This document shows, piece after piece, positions 18,036-26,661 of a stretch of DNA of 64,000 bases. The notes under the pieces were generated by a model. The model saw only the letters and a program-made list of their open reading frames with translations. It did not search any database and had not been told where the DNA came from. The position numbers were made by a program, and so were the translations under genes. The DNA is from Nitrincola tapanii (GTDB taxonomy: Bacteria; Pseudomonadota; Gammaproteobacteria; Pseudomonadales; Balneatricaceae), in NCBI RefSeq assembly GCF_008368715.1, contig NZ_SMRS01000006.1, positions 62,001-126,000 of the forward strand. Direction: 5' to 3'. The stretch's first letter is position 1. Every line of letters starts with the position of its first letter.

Positions 18036-19319
18036 TTGAATCGATTTATCTATACGCTGCTCTGGCATCTTCTGATCCCTGGCCTAGTGCTTAAACTCTG
18101 GTGGCGTGGACGTCGCGCCCCAGCTTACCGCCAGCGCTGGCGCGAGCGTTTTGGAGGTGCCGGGAGCGGCCCTCTTCCACACCACCCCCTCTGGATACAT
18201 GCCGTCTCGGTGGGTGAGGTGATTGCCATTCTGCCTTTGGTCAAACGCCTACTGCAGCACCAGCCCAATCTCCCTATTCTCATCACCACCATGACACCCA
18301 CCGGCGCCGAACGGGTTCAAGCCGCCTTAGGCTCGCGTGTCTGCCACCGCTATTGCCCTTATGATCTGCCTTGGGCTTTACGAGCCTTTATCCGGCGCAG
18401 CCAACCGCGTGCCTGTTTGATCGTCGAAACCGAACTCTGGCCCAATTTATTACACGCCTGCCGCCAGCAACAGATTCCCGTGATCCTTGCGAATGCACGC
18501 TTATCCGAACGTTCGGCGCGCGGTTATGCTCGTTTTGCAAAGCTCACACGCCAGATGCTGGAAAGCCTCACGACGGTAGCGGTACAAAATGCTCAAGATG
18601 CCGAACGTTTTTACGCGCTGGGTTTAGCACCCGAGAAAAGCCAGATTACCGGTAGCATCAAATTTGATTTGCAGCTGAATCCTGAATGGCTGCAAACCGG
18701 TGCCGCTTTACGCCAAGCCTGGGGGGCTGAACGCCCTGTTTGGATCGGCGCGAGCACCCATGATCCAGAAGAAAAACAACTCTTGCAGATTCATCAAGAA
18801 CTCCTGCACGAGTTTCCTGATTTACTCCTGATTTTAGTCCCGCGCCATCCCGAGCGCTTTGATGCCGTAGCAGAAGAGATCACGCGCGTAGGGCTATGCG
18901 GACACAGACGCAGTGCAAATTTACCCCTTAAGCGCGAGGTTCAGGTCTATCTTGGGGATACGATGGGCGAACTCATGAGCCTCTATGCCGCCAGTGATCT
19001 GGTGTTTGTGGGTGGCTCCCTGATTCCGCATGGCGGCCACAATCCGTTAGAGCCGGCACTCTTGCAAAAACCTCTGCTCTGCGGAGCCCATACCTTCAAC
19101 TTTGCCGAGATTACCCAGGGATTGATCGAGGCAGGAGGTTTGCAAGCCTGCGCTTCAGCCAAGGAACTCTGTGCTCACCTAAGGCAGGGGTTACAAAACC
19201 CCGATGCCGCTCAAGCAGCAGGGCAGGCAGCGGCTCACTACCTAGCCAAGCAGAGTGGCGCTTTAGCCCGTTTAGAAGCTCTGCTGCAGCCCCATCTTAA
19301 TCAGCAAGCAAACGCTTAA
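18036..19319 (+). CDS. waaA: 3-deoxy-D-manno-octulosonic acid transferase (TTG start)
   Basis: 427-residue GT30 enzyme that adds Kdo to lipid IVA at the cytoplasmic face of the inner membrane. It has an N-terminal membrane-anchor stretch (FIYTLLWHLLIPGLVLKLWW). HAVSVGEVIAILPL contains the catalytic glutamate region, and later come GSIKFDL, VPRHPER, FVGGSLIPHGGHNPLEPA. TTG at 18036 is preceded by GAGGAA (18021-18026) at a normal distance; the ATG at 18019 is in another frame. Its stop shares TTAA with the stop of the convergent GT39 gene (4-nt overlap). Confidence 0.95.
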   Translation: MNRFIYTLLWHLLIPGLVLKLWWRGRRAPAYRQRWRERFGGAGSGPLPHHPLWIHAVSVGEVIAILPLVKRLLQHQPNLPILITTMTPTGAERVQAALGSRVCHRYCPYDLPWALRAFIRRSQPRACLIVETELWPNLLHACRQQQIPVILANARLSERSARGYARFAKLTRQMLESLTTVAVQNAQDAERFYALGLAPEKSQITGSIKFDLQLNPEWLQTGAALRQAWGAERPVWIGASTHDPEEKQLLQIHQELLHEFPDLLLILVPRHPERFDAVAEEITRVGLCGHRRSANLPLKREVQVYLGDTMGELMSLYAASDLVFVGGSLIPHGGHNPLEPALLQKPLLCGAHTFNFAEITQGLIEAGGLQACASAKELCAHLRQGLQNPDAAQAAGQAAAHYLAKQSGALARLEALLQPHLNQQANA

Positions 19320-20821
19320 GGGCAATGACGGGGTGGCATTAACGCCCAATGCAGTTCCAAAGGTGCGGCACGACCACGCGGCCACTCCAGCTCCAGCACC
19401 CCTTGAGCAGGTTCAATCGCTGCAGGGGTTTGTAGCAGAGAATCTTGTAACAGGGCCTGCAGCGCAGCGGGCTGCTCCGCCTGGCCTTGCCAAATCCAAA
19501 GCACCCCCTGTTCAGCAATGCGCTCCGGTGTAATCCAGGGCGAATAGGCATACTGGCCTTGAATCCAGACTGAGGGCCTCGCCTCTAAACGCAGAGAAGC
19601 CAAACCCGCTAACCAATAATCCCCGGCCACCACTCCCACACGGGTACAGCCTGTTTCCGCTTGCCAGACTGAGGCTAGGGCTTGAGCCATCGCTTTATCC
19701 GGCCAACCGGTACGTGAAGGCTTAGTTTTGAAATGGGGCAGGAGGGCATGCACGAGGGTATAAAGCAAGAGCATCAGCAACAGATACAGGCTCATGACCT
19801 TCAGCAATTTCTGTCCGCGCTCTATAGACAAGGGTAAACGCCACCAACACACCAGCAACAACCCAGACAGGTTCCACATCGGCGTGCCCCACATATCACG
19901 CAACCCATTGCCGCCAAACAGCGCCCAAAGCACAGTAAAAAAAGCCGGCCCTAGACCCAACACCCAAAGAAAGCGGCGCTCATCTGCGGCACTGGCGTGA
20001 CGAGACCAGAGATCACGCGTGAACAATCCGGCCAGTGCCAAGATCAAAAACACCGGTAGATGATCCAACAACTGCACCAATAAAAACTTGGCCGGAGAAT
20101 AGAAGCGCTGCGACCAGGTCAAGGCCTCGCCAGAGCGCTGCGACATATAGGTTAAGGGCAAGAAATCATTCTGAATCAACCAGACCAGATGGGGTGCAAA
20201 CACTGCCAAAGACAAGAGCACACCCGTCCACAGAGGCAACCGCTGCAACTGCACACGCGCCTTCGGCGTGATCAACAGATATAAACACATACTCGCCAGC
20301 AGCATGACCATGACATACTTGGTCAGCATGCCTAACCCCACGACCAGACCTAAGGCCAGCCAGTCACGATAAGCACCCGAGTGAATCCCACGGTGAAACA
20401 ACCAAACTGCCGCCGCCCAAAATGGCATCTGCGCAATGTTATGATTGTATTCAGGCGTTGGCCAAATAAAGTAATAGACCCCTAGCGTTAACAAAATCCC
20501 CAGCCAGGCCGCCTCAGCCCCGAGTAAACGCCGCCCCAACAAACCCACAAACAAGAGCGTGAACAAAATAGACAGCTGACTGAGAAAGAAAGGGCCATAA
20601 TCCCCTAGCCCCATCCAGGAAAGCTGGATCAACCAAGCGGGCAAGGGGGGATGTTTGTAATATCCCCACTGCCACTCCTGCCCCCAGAAGAGACCTTCGA
20701 CTACATCCAGAGGTAGGCTATAACCTGTCCAGGCGGGAATCAGTGTCCAAAGGCTGGCATGTAGCAGCAACAAGCCTAGAATAATGCGTGGATAGCTCGA
20801 TGCCAGTAGAGGCTGCTTCAT
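19316..20821 (-). CDS. ArnT/FlmK-like GT39 membrane glycosyltransferase
   Basis: 501 residues, highly hydrophobic. The PMT_2/ArnT fold is indicated by LPLDVVEGLFWGQEW followed by YKHPPLPAWL (about 45-63), the first periplasmic loop with the acidic catalytic pair, then about ten further helices up to about residue 360 and a soluble C-terminal region. Such enzymes take a sugar from undecaprenyl phosphate and attach it to lipid A or other acceptors on the periplasmic side. The ATG overlaps the msbA stop (ATGA), so it is cotranscribed with the lipid A flippase. With the GtrB/GtrA/YdjC operon nearby it could complete a FlmF2/NaxD/FlmK-type pathway. Aminoarabinose transfer itself is unlikely without arn genes in the window. 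Confidence 0.85.
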   Translation of the reverse strand: MKQPLLASSYPRIILGLLLLHASLWTLIPAWTGYSLPLDVVEGLFWGQEWQWGYYKHPPLPAWLIQLSWMGLGDYGPFFLSQLSILFTLLFVGLLGRRLLGAEAAWLGILLTLGVYYFIWPTPEYNHNIAQMPFWAAAVWLFHRGIHSGAYRDWLALGLVVGLGMLTKYVMVMLLASMCLYLLITPKARVQLQRLPLWTGVLLSLAVFAPHLVWLIQNDFLPLTYMSQRSGEALTWSQRFYSPAKFLLVQLLDHLPVFLILALAGLFTRDLWSRHASAADERRFLWVLGLGPAFFTVLWALFGGNGLRDMWGTPMWNLSGLLLVCWWRLPLSIERGQKLLKVMSLYLLLMLLLYTLVHALLPHFKTKPSRTGWPDKAMAQALASVWQAETGCTRVGVVAGDYWLAGLASLRLEARPSVWIQGQYAYSPWITPERIAEQGVLWIWQGQAEQPAALQALLQDSLLQTPAAIEPAQGVLELEWPRGRAAPLELHWALMPPRHCP

Positions 20822-22581
20822 GCACCTTCCTCATTAAACTGCATCCGATACAACTTGGCATAACTGCCATTCTGCTCTAACAACTCTTTATGGCTACCCT
20901 GCTCAACCACTTCGCCCTGCTCCATCACCAGAATACGATCCGCACGCTCCACCGTCGATAAACGATGGGCAATAACCAGAGTACTGCGATTCGCAATCAC
21001 CCGCTCCAAAGCCGTTTGAATAAAACGCTCAGACTCGGTATCCAAAGCCGAAGTGGCTTCATCCAGGATCAACAGCGGTGCGTCTTTTAATAAAGCTCTG
21101 GCAATCGCAATGCGCTGACGCTGCCCCCCCGATAGGGAGAGGCCATTCTCACCGATGATGGTATTCAACCCCTCCGGTAAACGTTGCGCGAACTCACTGA
21201 CCATCGCCGCATCCGCCGCCGCTTGAATCTGCTCAGGCGTTGCACCCGCCAAAGCACCATAAGCGATATTTTCAGCAATGCTGCCTTCAAACAAGACCAC
21301 ATGCTGATTAACCAAAGCAATCTGACTGCGCAAACTCGATAGGGTGTAATCCGATAAGGGATGACCGTCAAAGAGAATCTGCCCTTGTGTTGGCTCATAA
21401 AAACGCGGCAACAAACTTGCCAGGGTGGATTTACCACTTCCCGAACGCCCAACCAGTGCCAGGGTTTCACCCGGGCGAATTTCCAGATCGATCGACTTTA
21501 ACGCCGCCGTGTCACTGCCAGGATAGGTGAAACTGACCTGCTGAAGTTGCAGATGTCCGCGTGCTTGCTGCAGATGACGGGTGCCGGTATTGTGTTCCGG
21601 CTGCTCATCAAACAAAACAAAAAAACTTTCTGCGGCCGCGATGCCCTTCTGCACCGTGCTATTGATTTCGGTCAACTGACGAATAGGTTTGGCCATCAAA
21701 GAAGCGGCCGAGATAAACGCAATAAACTCCCCGGTTGACATAGACGCCAGCAAGCTCGGTGACATAGCAATATAAGTAAGGAGCGCCACCACCGCCGCCA
21801 CCAACATCTGCACCACGGGCGTAGAAATAGACTGGGTCACCACCATTTTCATATATTGCTTGCGGTTACGCTCTGACACCTTATGAAAGCGTTCTCTCTC
21901 CGCTTCGGCACCACCAAAAATACGCACCACCTGATAGCCTTTAATCGCCTCTGACGCGGCAGAAGAGATCCCCCCCACAGAGTCCTGAATGCCGTGACTG
22001 AGGCGACGTAAACGCTTTGAGGTCAGCCCCACCACGGCCCCGACCAGAGGTGCTATTAGCAGGAATAACAGAGTCAGCTTCCAGTTCAGATAGAGCATGT
22101 AACCAAACAACCCGACCACCGTCAGCCCCTCTCGCACTGCGGTTTTTAAGGCATCGGTGGCGGCGCCCGTCACCTGCTCAACATTGTAGGTCAGGCGCGA
22201 TAAGAGCTCAGCCGAAGTATGGCGCTGATAAAAAGCACAGGGCAGCACCAAGAGATGCTCAAACATCTGACAGCGCAGACGATTGACCACCGCACGTGCC
22301 ACATAGGAGAAACCATAATTCCCCAACAGCGTCCCCAATCCTCTGACAAAAAAGATCAGAATAATCGCCAAGGCCAGCCAGCCGCGCTGATCCAGATTGC
22401 CGGATTCGACGGCATCAATAAAATGCTCCAACCATTTTGCGGCGGCGGTTTGGGTGCCGGCATAGAGGGCAAACCCGGCAAACGCCACGATAAACATCGG
22501 CCAATAGCCACACACATAGGCTAAAAGTCGACGATAGACACTCCACCCTGTTGGCTGATCACTTGTACGTTTTGACTGCAT
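20818..22581 (-). CDS. msbA: Lipid A export ATP-binding/permease MsbA
   Basis: 587 residues from ATG 22581, which has AGAGAG ahead of it; a longer frame to 22626 adds 15 residues without support. Exporter-type ABC half-transporter: six transmembrane helices in about 20-310, then a nucleotide-binding domain with Walker A GRSGSGKST (about 380), signature LSGGQRQRIAIARALL, Walker B LLILDEATSALD, H-loop IAHRLST. MsbA flips core-lipid A across the inner membrane. Its position between lpxL and lipid A genes, and opposite waaA, supports MsbA rather than a drug exporter. Confidence 0.95.
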   Translation of the reverse strand: MQSKRTSDQPTGWSVYRRLLAYVCGYWPMFIVAFAGFALYAGTQTAAAKWLEHFIDAVESGNLDQRGWLALAIILIFFVRGLGTLLGNYGFSYVARAVVNRLRCQMFEHLLVLPCAFYQRHTSAELLSRLTYNVEQVTGAATDALKTAVREGLTVVGLFGYMLYLNWKLTLLFLLIAPLVGAVVGLTSKRLRRLSHGIQDSVGGISSAASEAIKGYQVVRIFGGAEAERERFHKVSERNRKQYMKMVVTQSISTPVVQMLVAAVVALLTYIAMSPSLLASMSTGEFIAFISAASLMAKPIRQLTEINSTVQKGIAAAESFFVLFDEQPEHNTGTRHLQQARGHLQLQQVSFTYPGSDTAALKSIDLEIRPGETLALVGRSGSGKSTLASLLPRFYEPTQGQILFDGHPLSDYTLSSLRSQIALVNQHVVLFEGSIAENIAYGALAGATPEQIQAAADAAMVSEFAQRLPEGLNTIIGENGLSLSGGQRQRIAIARALLKDAPLLILDEATSALDTESERFIQTALERVIANRSTLVIAHRLSTVERADRILVMEQGEVVEQGSHKELLEQNGSYAKLYRMQFNEEGA

Positions 22582-22613
22582 ACATCTCTCTGTGACGGTA
22601 AAACGGAAGGCGT

Positions 22614-22650
22614 AGTATAACTGCACCTGATGTGGATAACAGGTTAGAAT
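22614..22650. promoter_or_regulatory. Overlapping divergent promoter candidates for msbA and lpxL
   Basis: On the minus strand TATACT (22619-22614) has CTGTTA 17 bp upstream (22642-22637), aimed at msbA. On the plus strand TAGAAT (22645-22650) lies about 45 nt before the lpxL start. The 114-nt gap holds both, so they would share regulatory space. -35 matches are poor. Confidence 0.35.
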
Positions 22651-22695
22651 GCCCCGGTGTTAGGAGAAATTGAACGAGGTTCAGCAGAAGAGGCT

Positions 22696-23622
22696 ATGCA
22701 GAAAGAAACCCCTCCCTCACTGCGCCATCCCAAGTACTGGCTGACTTGGCTCTGGACGGGCGTGCTACGCTTACTGGTGCGCCTGCCTTATCGCTGGCAA
22801 CTCAAAATTGGCCAAGCCATCGGCTGGGCGCTGTATCACCTCGCGCGCGATCGCCGCCATGTCACCGAGGTAAACCTGCGTTTATGCTTCCCCGAATGGA
22901 CAGAAGAAGCACACACACAGAGTGTGAAAGAGGTGTTTCGTCACAACGGCATCGGCTTGTTAGAAGCTGCGATGGCTTGGTGGGCACCAGCCAATCTGTT
23001 CAAACAGCGTTATCTCCTGAAAGGACGTGAACATTTAGAAGCCGCGCTGCAACAGGAGCGCGGTGTGATTCTGCTGGGTGCGCACTTTTCCACCCTGGAT
23101 CTCGGCGGCTTATTGTTTAGCTTTGAATACCCGGTAGACGCCATGTACCGTCGAAATAACAACCCGGTCTTGGAAAAGGTGATCACGCAGGGACGTTCAC
23201 GCTTTTTTGGTCAGGCGATCGAGCGCTCAGATATCCGCAGCGTCATCCGTAATCTGAAAAAGAATCATATTATTTGGTATGCCCCGGATCAGGATTTTGG
23301 TCTGCATCAATCCGTCATGGCACCTTTTTTTGGCGTGCCTGCCGCCAGCATTACCGCCACGACACGCATGGCCAAACTGAATGGCTCCCCCATTCTGATG
23401 CTGGCACAGCATCGTTTAAACGACGGCACTTATGAGCTGGAACTCTTCCCGGTGCTGGAAGATTTCCCCAGCGGCGATGAGGTCGCCGACGCCACCCGCA
23501 TCAACGCGGAAATTGAAAAAGCGATACGCAAAGATCCACTGCAGTATATGTGGATGCACCGGCGCTTTAAGAGCCACCCTAAGGGGAAGAATTTTCTTTA
23601 TCAGCGCACGCCTTCAAACTAG
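22696..23622 (+). CDS. lpxL: Lipid A lauroyl/myristoyl acyltransferase, LpxL/HtrB family
   Basis: 308 residues from ATG 22696. Adds a secondary acyl chain to Kdo2-lipid IVA at the inner membrane. The N-terminal HPKYWLTWLW plus one membrane helix matches LpxL (E. coli has HPRYWLTW). The catalytic H-x4-D appears as GAHFSTLDLGG. YRRNNNPVLE and DQDFG are also conserved. An upstream GTG at 22657 extends the frame by 13 residues, but the ATG gives the standard N-terminus. LpxL versus LpxM specificity is not decided by sequence here. It converges with the AsnB-like gene, 9 nt apart. Confidence 0.9.
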   Translation: MQKETPPSLRHPKYWLTWLWTGVLRLLVRLPYRWQLKIGQAIGWALYHLARDRRHVTEVNLRLCFPEWTEEAHTQSVKEVFRHNGIGLLEAAMAWWAPANLFKQRYLLKGREHLEAALQQERGVILLGAHFSTLDLGGLLFSFEYPVDAMYRRNNNPVLEKVITQGRSRFFGQAIERSDIRSVIRNLKKNHIIWYAPDQDFGLHQSVMAPFFGVPAASITATTRMAKLNGSPILMLAQHRLNDGTYELELFPVLEDFPSGDEVADATRINAEIEKAIRKDPLQYMWMHRRFKSHPKGKNFLYQRTPSN

Positions 23623-23631
23623 TGGACGACT

Positions 23632-25476
23632 TTACTCAGAGTCTAGCAACCAGCTTAAGGGCTCAACCCGCTTAGGCGGTTGCCGCCCAGCGTGTTGCAG
23701 AAATAGCTTTTCCCAGATGGCCAGCTGCAGCAAGGCTGCCAGAGGTTCAACCACCTGTTTGCTTAACAGCGGTGCTTTCTGCAAATACGCCTGCACCACC
23801 GCCAGATCAAATCCCTGCTGAATGAGCTCGCTACGCTGGAAAACGTACACCATTTGCTGTCGGTTTAAGGAACGCACCCAATCCACAACCGGTACACTAA
23901 AGCCTTTTTTCCGCCCCGTCGCATTCACACCCGCCTGATGTTGCGCCAACCAAGCTCGCGGCACCTGCTTACCCAAGCGTCCTTGAATTTTCAACGCCGG
24001 AGGTAAAGACAGCCCCCAAAGTGCCAGCTCCGTATCCAGATAAGGTACGCGTCCCTCCACACCTTCCACCATCAGCATGCGGTCGGCTTTGACCAGTAAA
24101 TCATCGACCAGCCAGGTGTGTATATCGGTCGATTGCATGCGTTGCAGATGACCAAGATGACGCGCTTCATGCCAACTGCGCTGAAAAGGCTCACGCCAAT
24201 GTTGCTGCAAAGATTCACGTAGCTCTGGCCGCATCCAGGCCAGCAAGGCTTTGCGATCAAAACGCCCACGCGTGCGAAACCCGCCACTGCCCGGTGCACG
24301 CAGAGCATAAAACCAACGCTGCACACTCGACATACGATAACGTCCATAGCCTGCAAAGACTTCATCCCCACCTTCACCGCTCAGCACCACTTTATGGCTC
24401 TGACTGGCCGCCTCTGCCAAAACCAAGGTAGGCAGGGACGCAAAATCCCCCATTAACTCATCCGCCGCCCAGGTGGTGTAAACCAAGCGTTGAAATAAAT
24501 CGATGGGATTCACACGAATCAACTCCAGCTCTAAACCACTGGCCTGTGCTATCTCTGCAGCGGCTTGCGCTTCATCTTGCACACTGTCGGACTCAAAACC
24601 CAAACTCCAAGCCTTGGGGCGACCTTGTTGTGCCGGCAAGCGTGCCAACTCTGTCGCCAGTATTCCAGAATCCACCCCTCCCGAGAGAAACAACCCTACC
24701 GGCACATCCGAGCGTAAATGGCGATTTAATGAGGCTTGTAACTTCTGATCAAACACTTCAACCGCATCGTTCAAGCTGCCTTTGAACGGCGTTGTTCGCG
24801 CTAACTGCTCGGTTAAAGACCACCAAACTCCCTGCGTGATGCGGCCTTGCGCATCCATATGTAAATAACCACCCGGCGGCAGACGCTGAATCCCCTGAAA
24901 TGCCGTCTTCTCTCCCGCATTAAAGTTAATCTGTAAAAAGCGTGCGATCGCTAGGGAATCCACTTGCGGCGTCGGTAAGCAGGGTAAAAGCGCTTTAATT
25001 TCTGAGGCAAAAGCCAAGCCTGGCTGCAACAAACAATAATACAAAGGCTTGATGCCAAAACGATCGCGCACCAGAGTTAAACTTTGGGCCTGACGGTCAT
25101 AGAGGGCGAACGCAAACATCCCTTCAAGAGCCTGAGCCAAGCGCTCCGGTGCTTGACCTGCAAAGGGTAAGATCGCTTCACAGTCCGATCCACTTCTAAA
25201 ACGATAACCCTGTGCCATTTGATCCGCACGCAGTTCAGGGGCATTGTAAATCTCACCATTGGCAACCAGCACATAACGCTCATCCTGACTGAATAAAGGC
25301 TGCTGCCCCTGCTCAAGATCGATGATCGACAAACGCGCATGCCCTAAACCCACCGGCCCCTCAAGGAAGCGTCCCTGACCATCGGGACCACGATGCGCTA
25401 GGCGCAGCAACATGGCTTCAATCCATTGTGGATCGGGTGTTTGACCCGGTTGAAACACACCCAGGATGCCACACAT
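23632..25476 (-). CDS. AsnB-like glutamine amidotransferase in an LPS cluster
   Basis: 614 residues from ATG 25476. The N-terminal class II glutamine amidotransferase domain starts with nucleophile Cys2 (MCGILGVF) and HRGPDGQG. The C-terminal ATP pyrophosphatase domain has the PP-loop FLSGGVDSG and VLSGEGGDEVFAGYGRY. Asparagine synthetase is the nearest characterised activity, but homologues within O-antigen loci amidate uronic acids (for example to hexosaminuronamides). It lies 2 nt after a GT4 gene on the same strand and near a TviB-type dehydrogenase, so a sugar-amidating role is inferred. An open extension upstream to 25584 lies within the GT4 gene and is not used. Confidence 0.85.
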   Translation of the reverse strand: MCGILGVFQPGQTPDPQWIEAMLLRLAHRGPDGQGRFLEGPVGLGHARLSIIDLEQGQQPLFSQDERYVLVANGEIYNAPELRADQMAQGYRFRSGSDCEAILPFAGQAPERLAQALEGMFAFALYDRQAQSLTLVRDRFGIKPLYYCLLQPGLAFASEIKALLPCLPTPQVDSLAIARFLQINFNAGEKTAFQGIQRLPPGGYLHMDAQGRITQGVWWSLTEQLARTTPFKGSLNDAVEVFDQKLQASLNRHLRSDVPVGLFLSGGVDSGILATELARLPAQQGRPKAWSLGFESDSVQDEAQAAAEIAQASGLELELIRVNPIDLFQRLVYTTWAADELMGDFASLPTLVLAEAASQSHKVVLSGEGGDEVFAGYGRYRMSSVQRWFYALRAPGSGGFRTRGRFDRKALLAWMRPELRESLQQHWREPFQRSWHEARHLGHLQRMQSTDIHTWLVDDLLVKADRMLMVEGVEGRVPYLDTELALWGLSLPPALKIQGRLGKQVPRAWLAQHQAGVNATGRKKGFSVPVVDWVRSLNRQQMVYVFQRSELIQQGFDLAVVQAYLQKAPLLSKQVVEPLAALLQLAIWEKLFLQHAGRQPPKRVEPLSWLLDSE

Positions 25477-25478
25477 GG

Positions 25479-26558
25479 TTACAAACTCCGCGATAACAGT
25501 TTTTGATAAAGGGCTTGGTAAGCATCCAGAATCGGCTGCTCTCCATAATGAGCCTGTAAATGAGCATAAGCTGACTCGACCCAATGCGTTCGCTCCAAGC
25601 TAGGCAGCTGTAAGCAGGCATCTATCTGTGCCGCCATCGCGTCAGGACGATCAATATCCACCAAGGCCCCGCTGACGCCCTCTTCGATCAACTCTAAGGC
25701 ACCACTGCTGCGCGTTGACAGCACCGGGATTCGATGTGCCCAAGCCTCCAAGATCACATTGCCTAAAGGCTCATGCCGCGAAGGGCAGACAAATAAATCG
25801 GCTAACTGAAACCAGGGTGTCGGGGAACTTTGCCAACCCAACAAATGGATACGCGCCTGCGCATTCGACAAGGCCACCTGTTGCTCTATTGCTGCACGTA
25901 AAGGGCCATCTCCAGCAATTAAAAGATGAAGCCGACGGCCATTCACCTCTTCAGGCAAGCGTGTGAAAGCATCAATTAGAGTATCAAAGGCTTTATTCTC
26001 ATGCAGACGGCCCAAAGCAAAAATCACGCTGTCGGCTTCGGTCAATCCCAGTTGGCGTCTGTATTCAACCAAGCCCTCCTCGGATACCCAATCCGGTTCT
26101 GGCACAAAATTACTGATATAGAACACCCTATTGGCAGGAAACCCTTGCTCCAATAAATACTGACAAATGGCTTGGGTATTTCCGATCCAAGCATGGGCAT
26201 GACGATACTGACTGGGATTATAAAATCCGCCTAAACGTGCAACATGGACAGGGCCTTGCTTCGGATCCAACTTAACTAAGCGCGTCGCACGACCCATCCA
26301 GGTTTGCACCAGATCCGGCTGCTCCTGTCGGATCAAGCGACTCAAACCATATTTCGAGAAGGGATCAAACACACTGCGCATGGCGCTGGTACGATAAGGC
26401 TCCGCCAAAGCTGCAAGCAGCTCGCTTTTCGGCGGCACAACCGCTAAAGACGCTAAATCCTGTCGCGACTGAATCGCTTGATGCAAACGCATAAAAAAAC
26501 TTTCTGCGCCACCTAACTTCCGACTTCCGATGATTTGCAGACTGCGAATAGCCGACAT
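25479..26558 (-). CDS. Glycosyltransferase family 4
   Basis: 359 residues from ATG 26558. GT-B fold: N-terminal LQIIGSRKLGGAESFF (nucleotide-sugar glycosyltransferase opening with the GGAE loop), linker, then VIFALGRLHENKAFDTLI and the donor-site E-x7-E region FVCPSRHEPLGNVILEAWA. Probably transfers a sugar to the LPS core or O-chain in the cytoplasm; donor and acceptor unknown. First gene of a two-gene unit with the AsnB-like gene, divergent from the GT2 gene at 26662. The frame stays open upstream to 26702, crossing that divergent gene, so the ATG beginning MSAIRSLQ is preferred. Confidence 0.88.
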   Translation of the reverse strand: MSAIRSLQIIGSRKLGGAESFFMRLHQAIQSRQDLASLAVVPPKSELLAALAEPYRTSAMRSVFDPFSKYGLSRLIRQEQPDLVQTWMGRATRLVKLDPKQGPVHVARLGGFYNPSQYRHAHAWIGNTQAICQYLLEQGFPANRVFYISNFVPEPDWVSEEGLVEYRRQLGLTEADSVIFALGRLHENKAFDTLIDAFTRLPEEVNGRRLHLLIAGDGPLRAAIEQQVALSNAQARIHLLGWQSSPTPWFQLADLFVCPSRHEPLGNVILEAWAHRIPVLSTRSSGALELIEEGVSGALVDIDRPDAMAAQIDACLQLPSLERTHWVESAYAHLQAHYGEQPILDAYQALYQKLLSRSL

Positions 26559-26661
26559 GCCCCGCCCCAGATACACCGAGACTTGCGCTCGGCCAGTAAT
26601 CAATTGAAAATGGCCAAAGATTACAACAAAGCGCCTGCGCATCCCAGAAAAAGCCAAACTC

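Noticed and set aside
15740-20821. An aminoarabinose (arn/pmr) operon
   Set aside because: GtrB-like and ArnT-like genes are present, but ArnA, ArnB, ArnD and ArnE/F are not. The deacetylase is YdjC-type, whereas ArnD is of the NodB polysaccharide-deacetylase type.
22657-22695. Upstream GTG start for lpxL
   Set aside because: It adds 13 residues that are absent from LpxL proteins, and nothing like a ribosome site precedes it.
23632-25476. Exosortase/PEP-CTERM-associated amidotransferase
   Set aside because: AsnB-like proteins also occur with exosortase A, but no exosortase, PEP-CTERM or matching polysaccharide-export genes are in the window.
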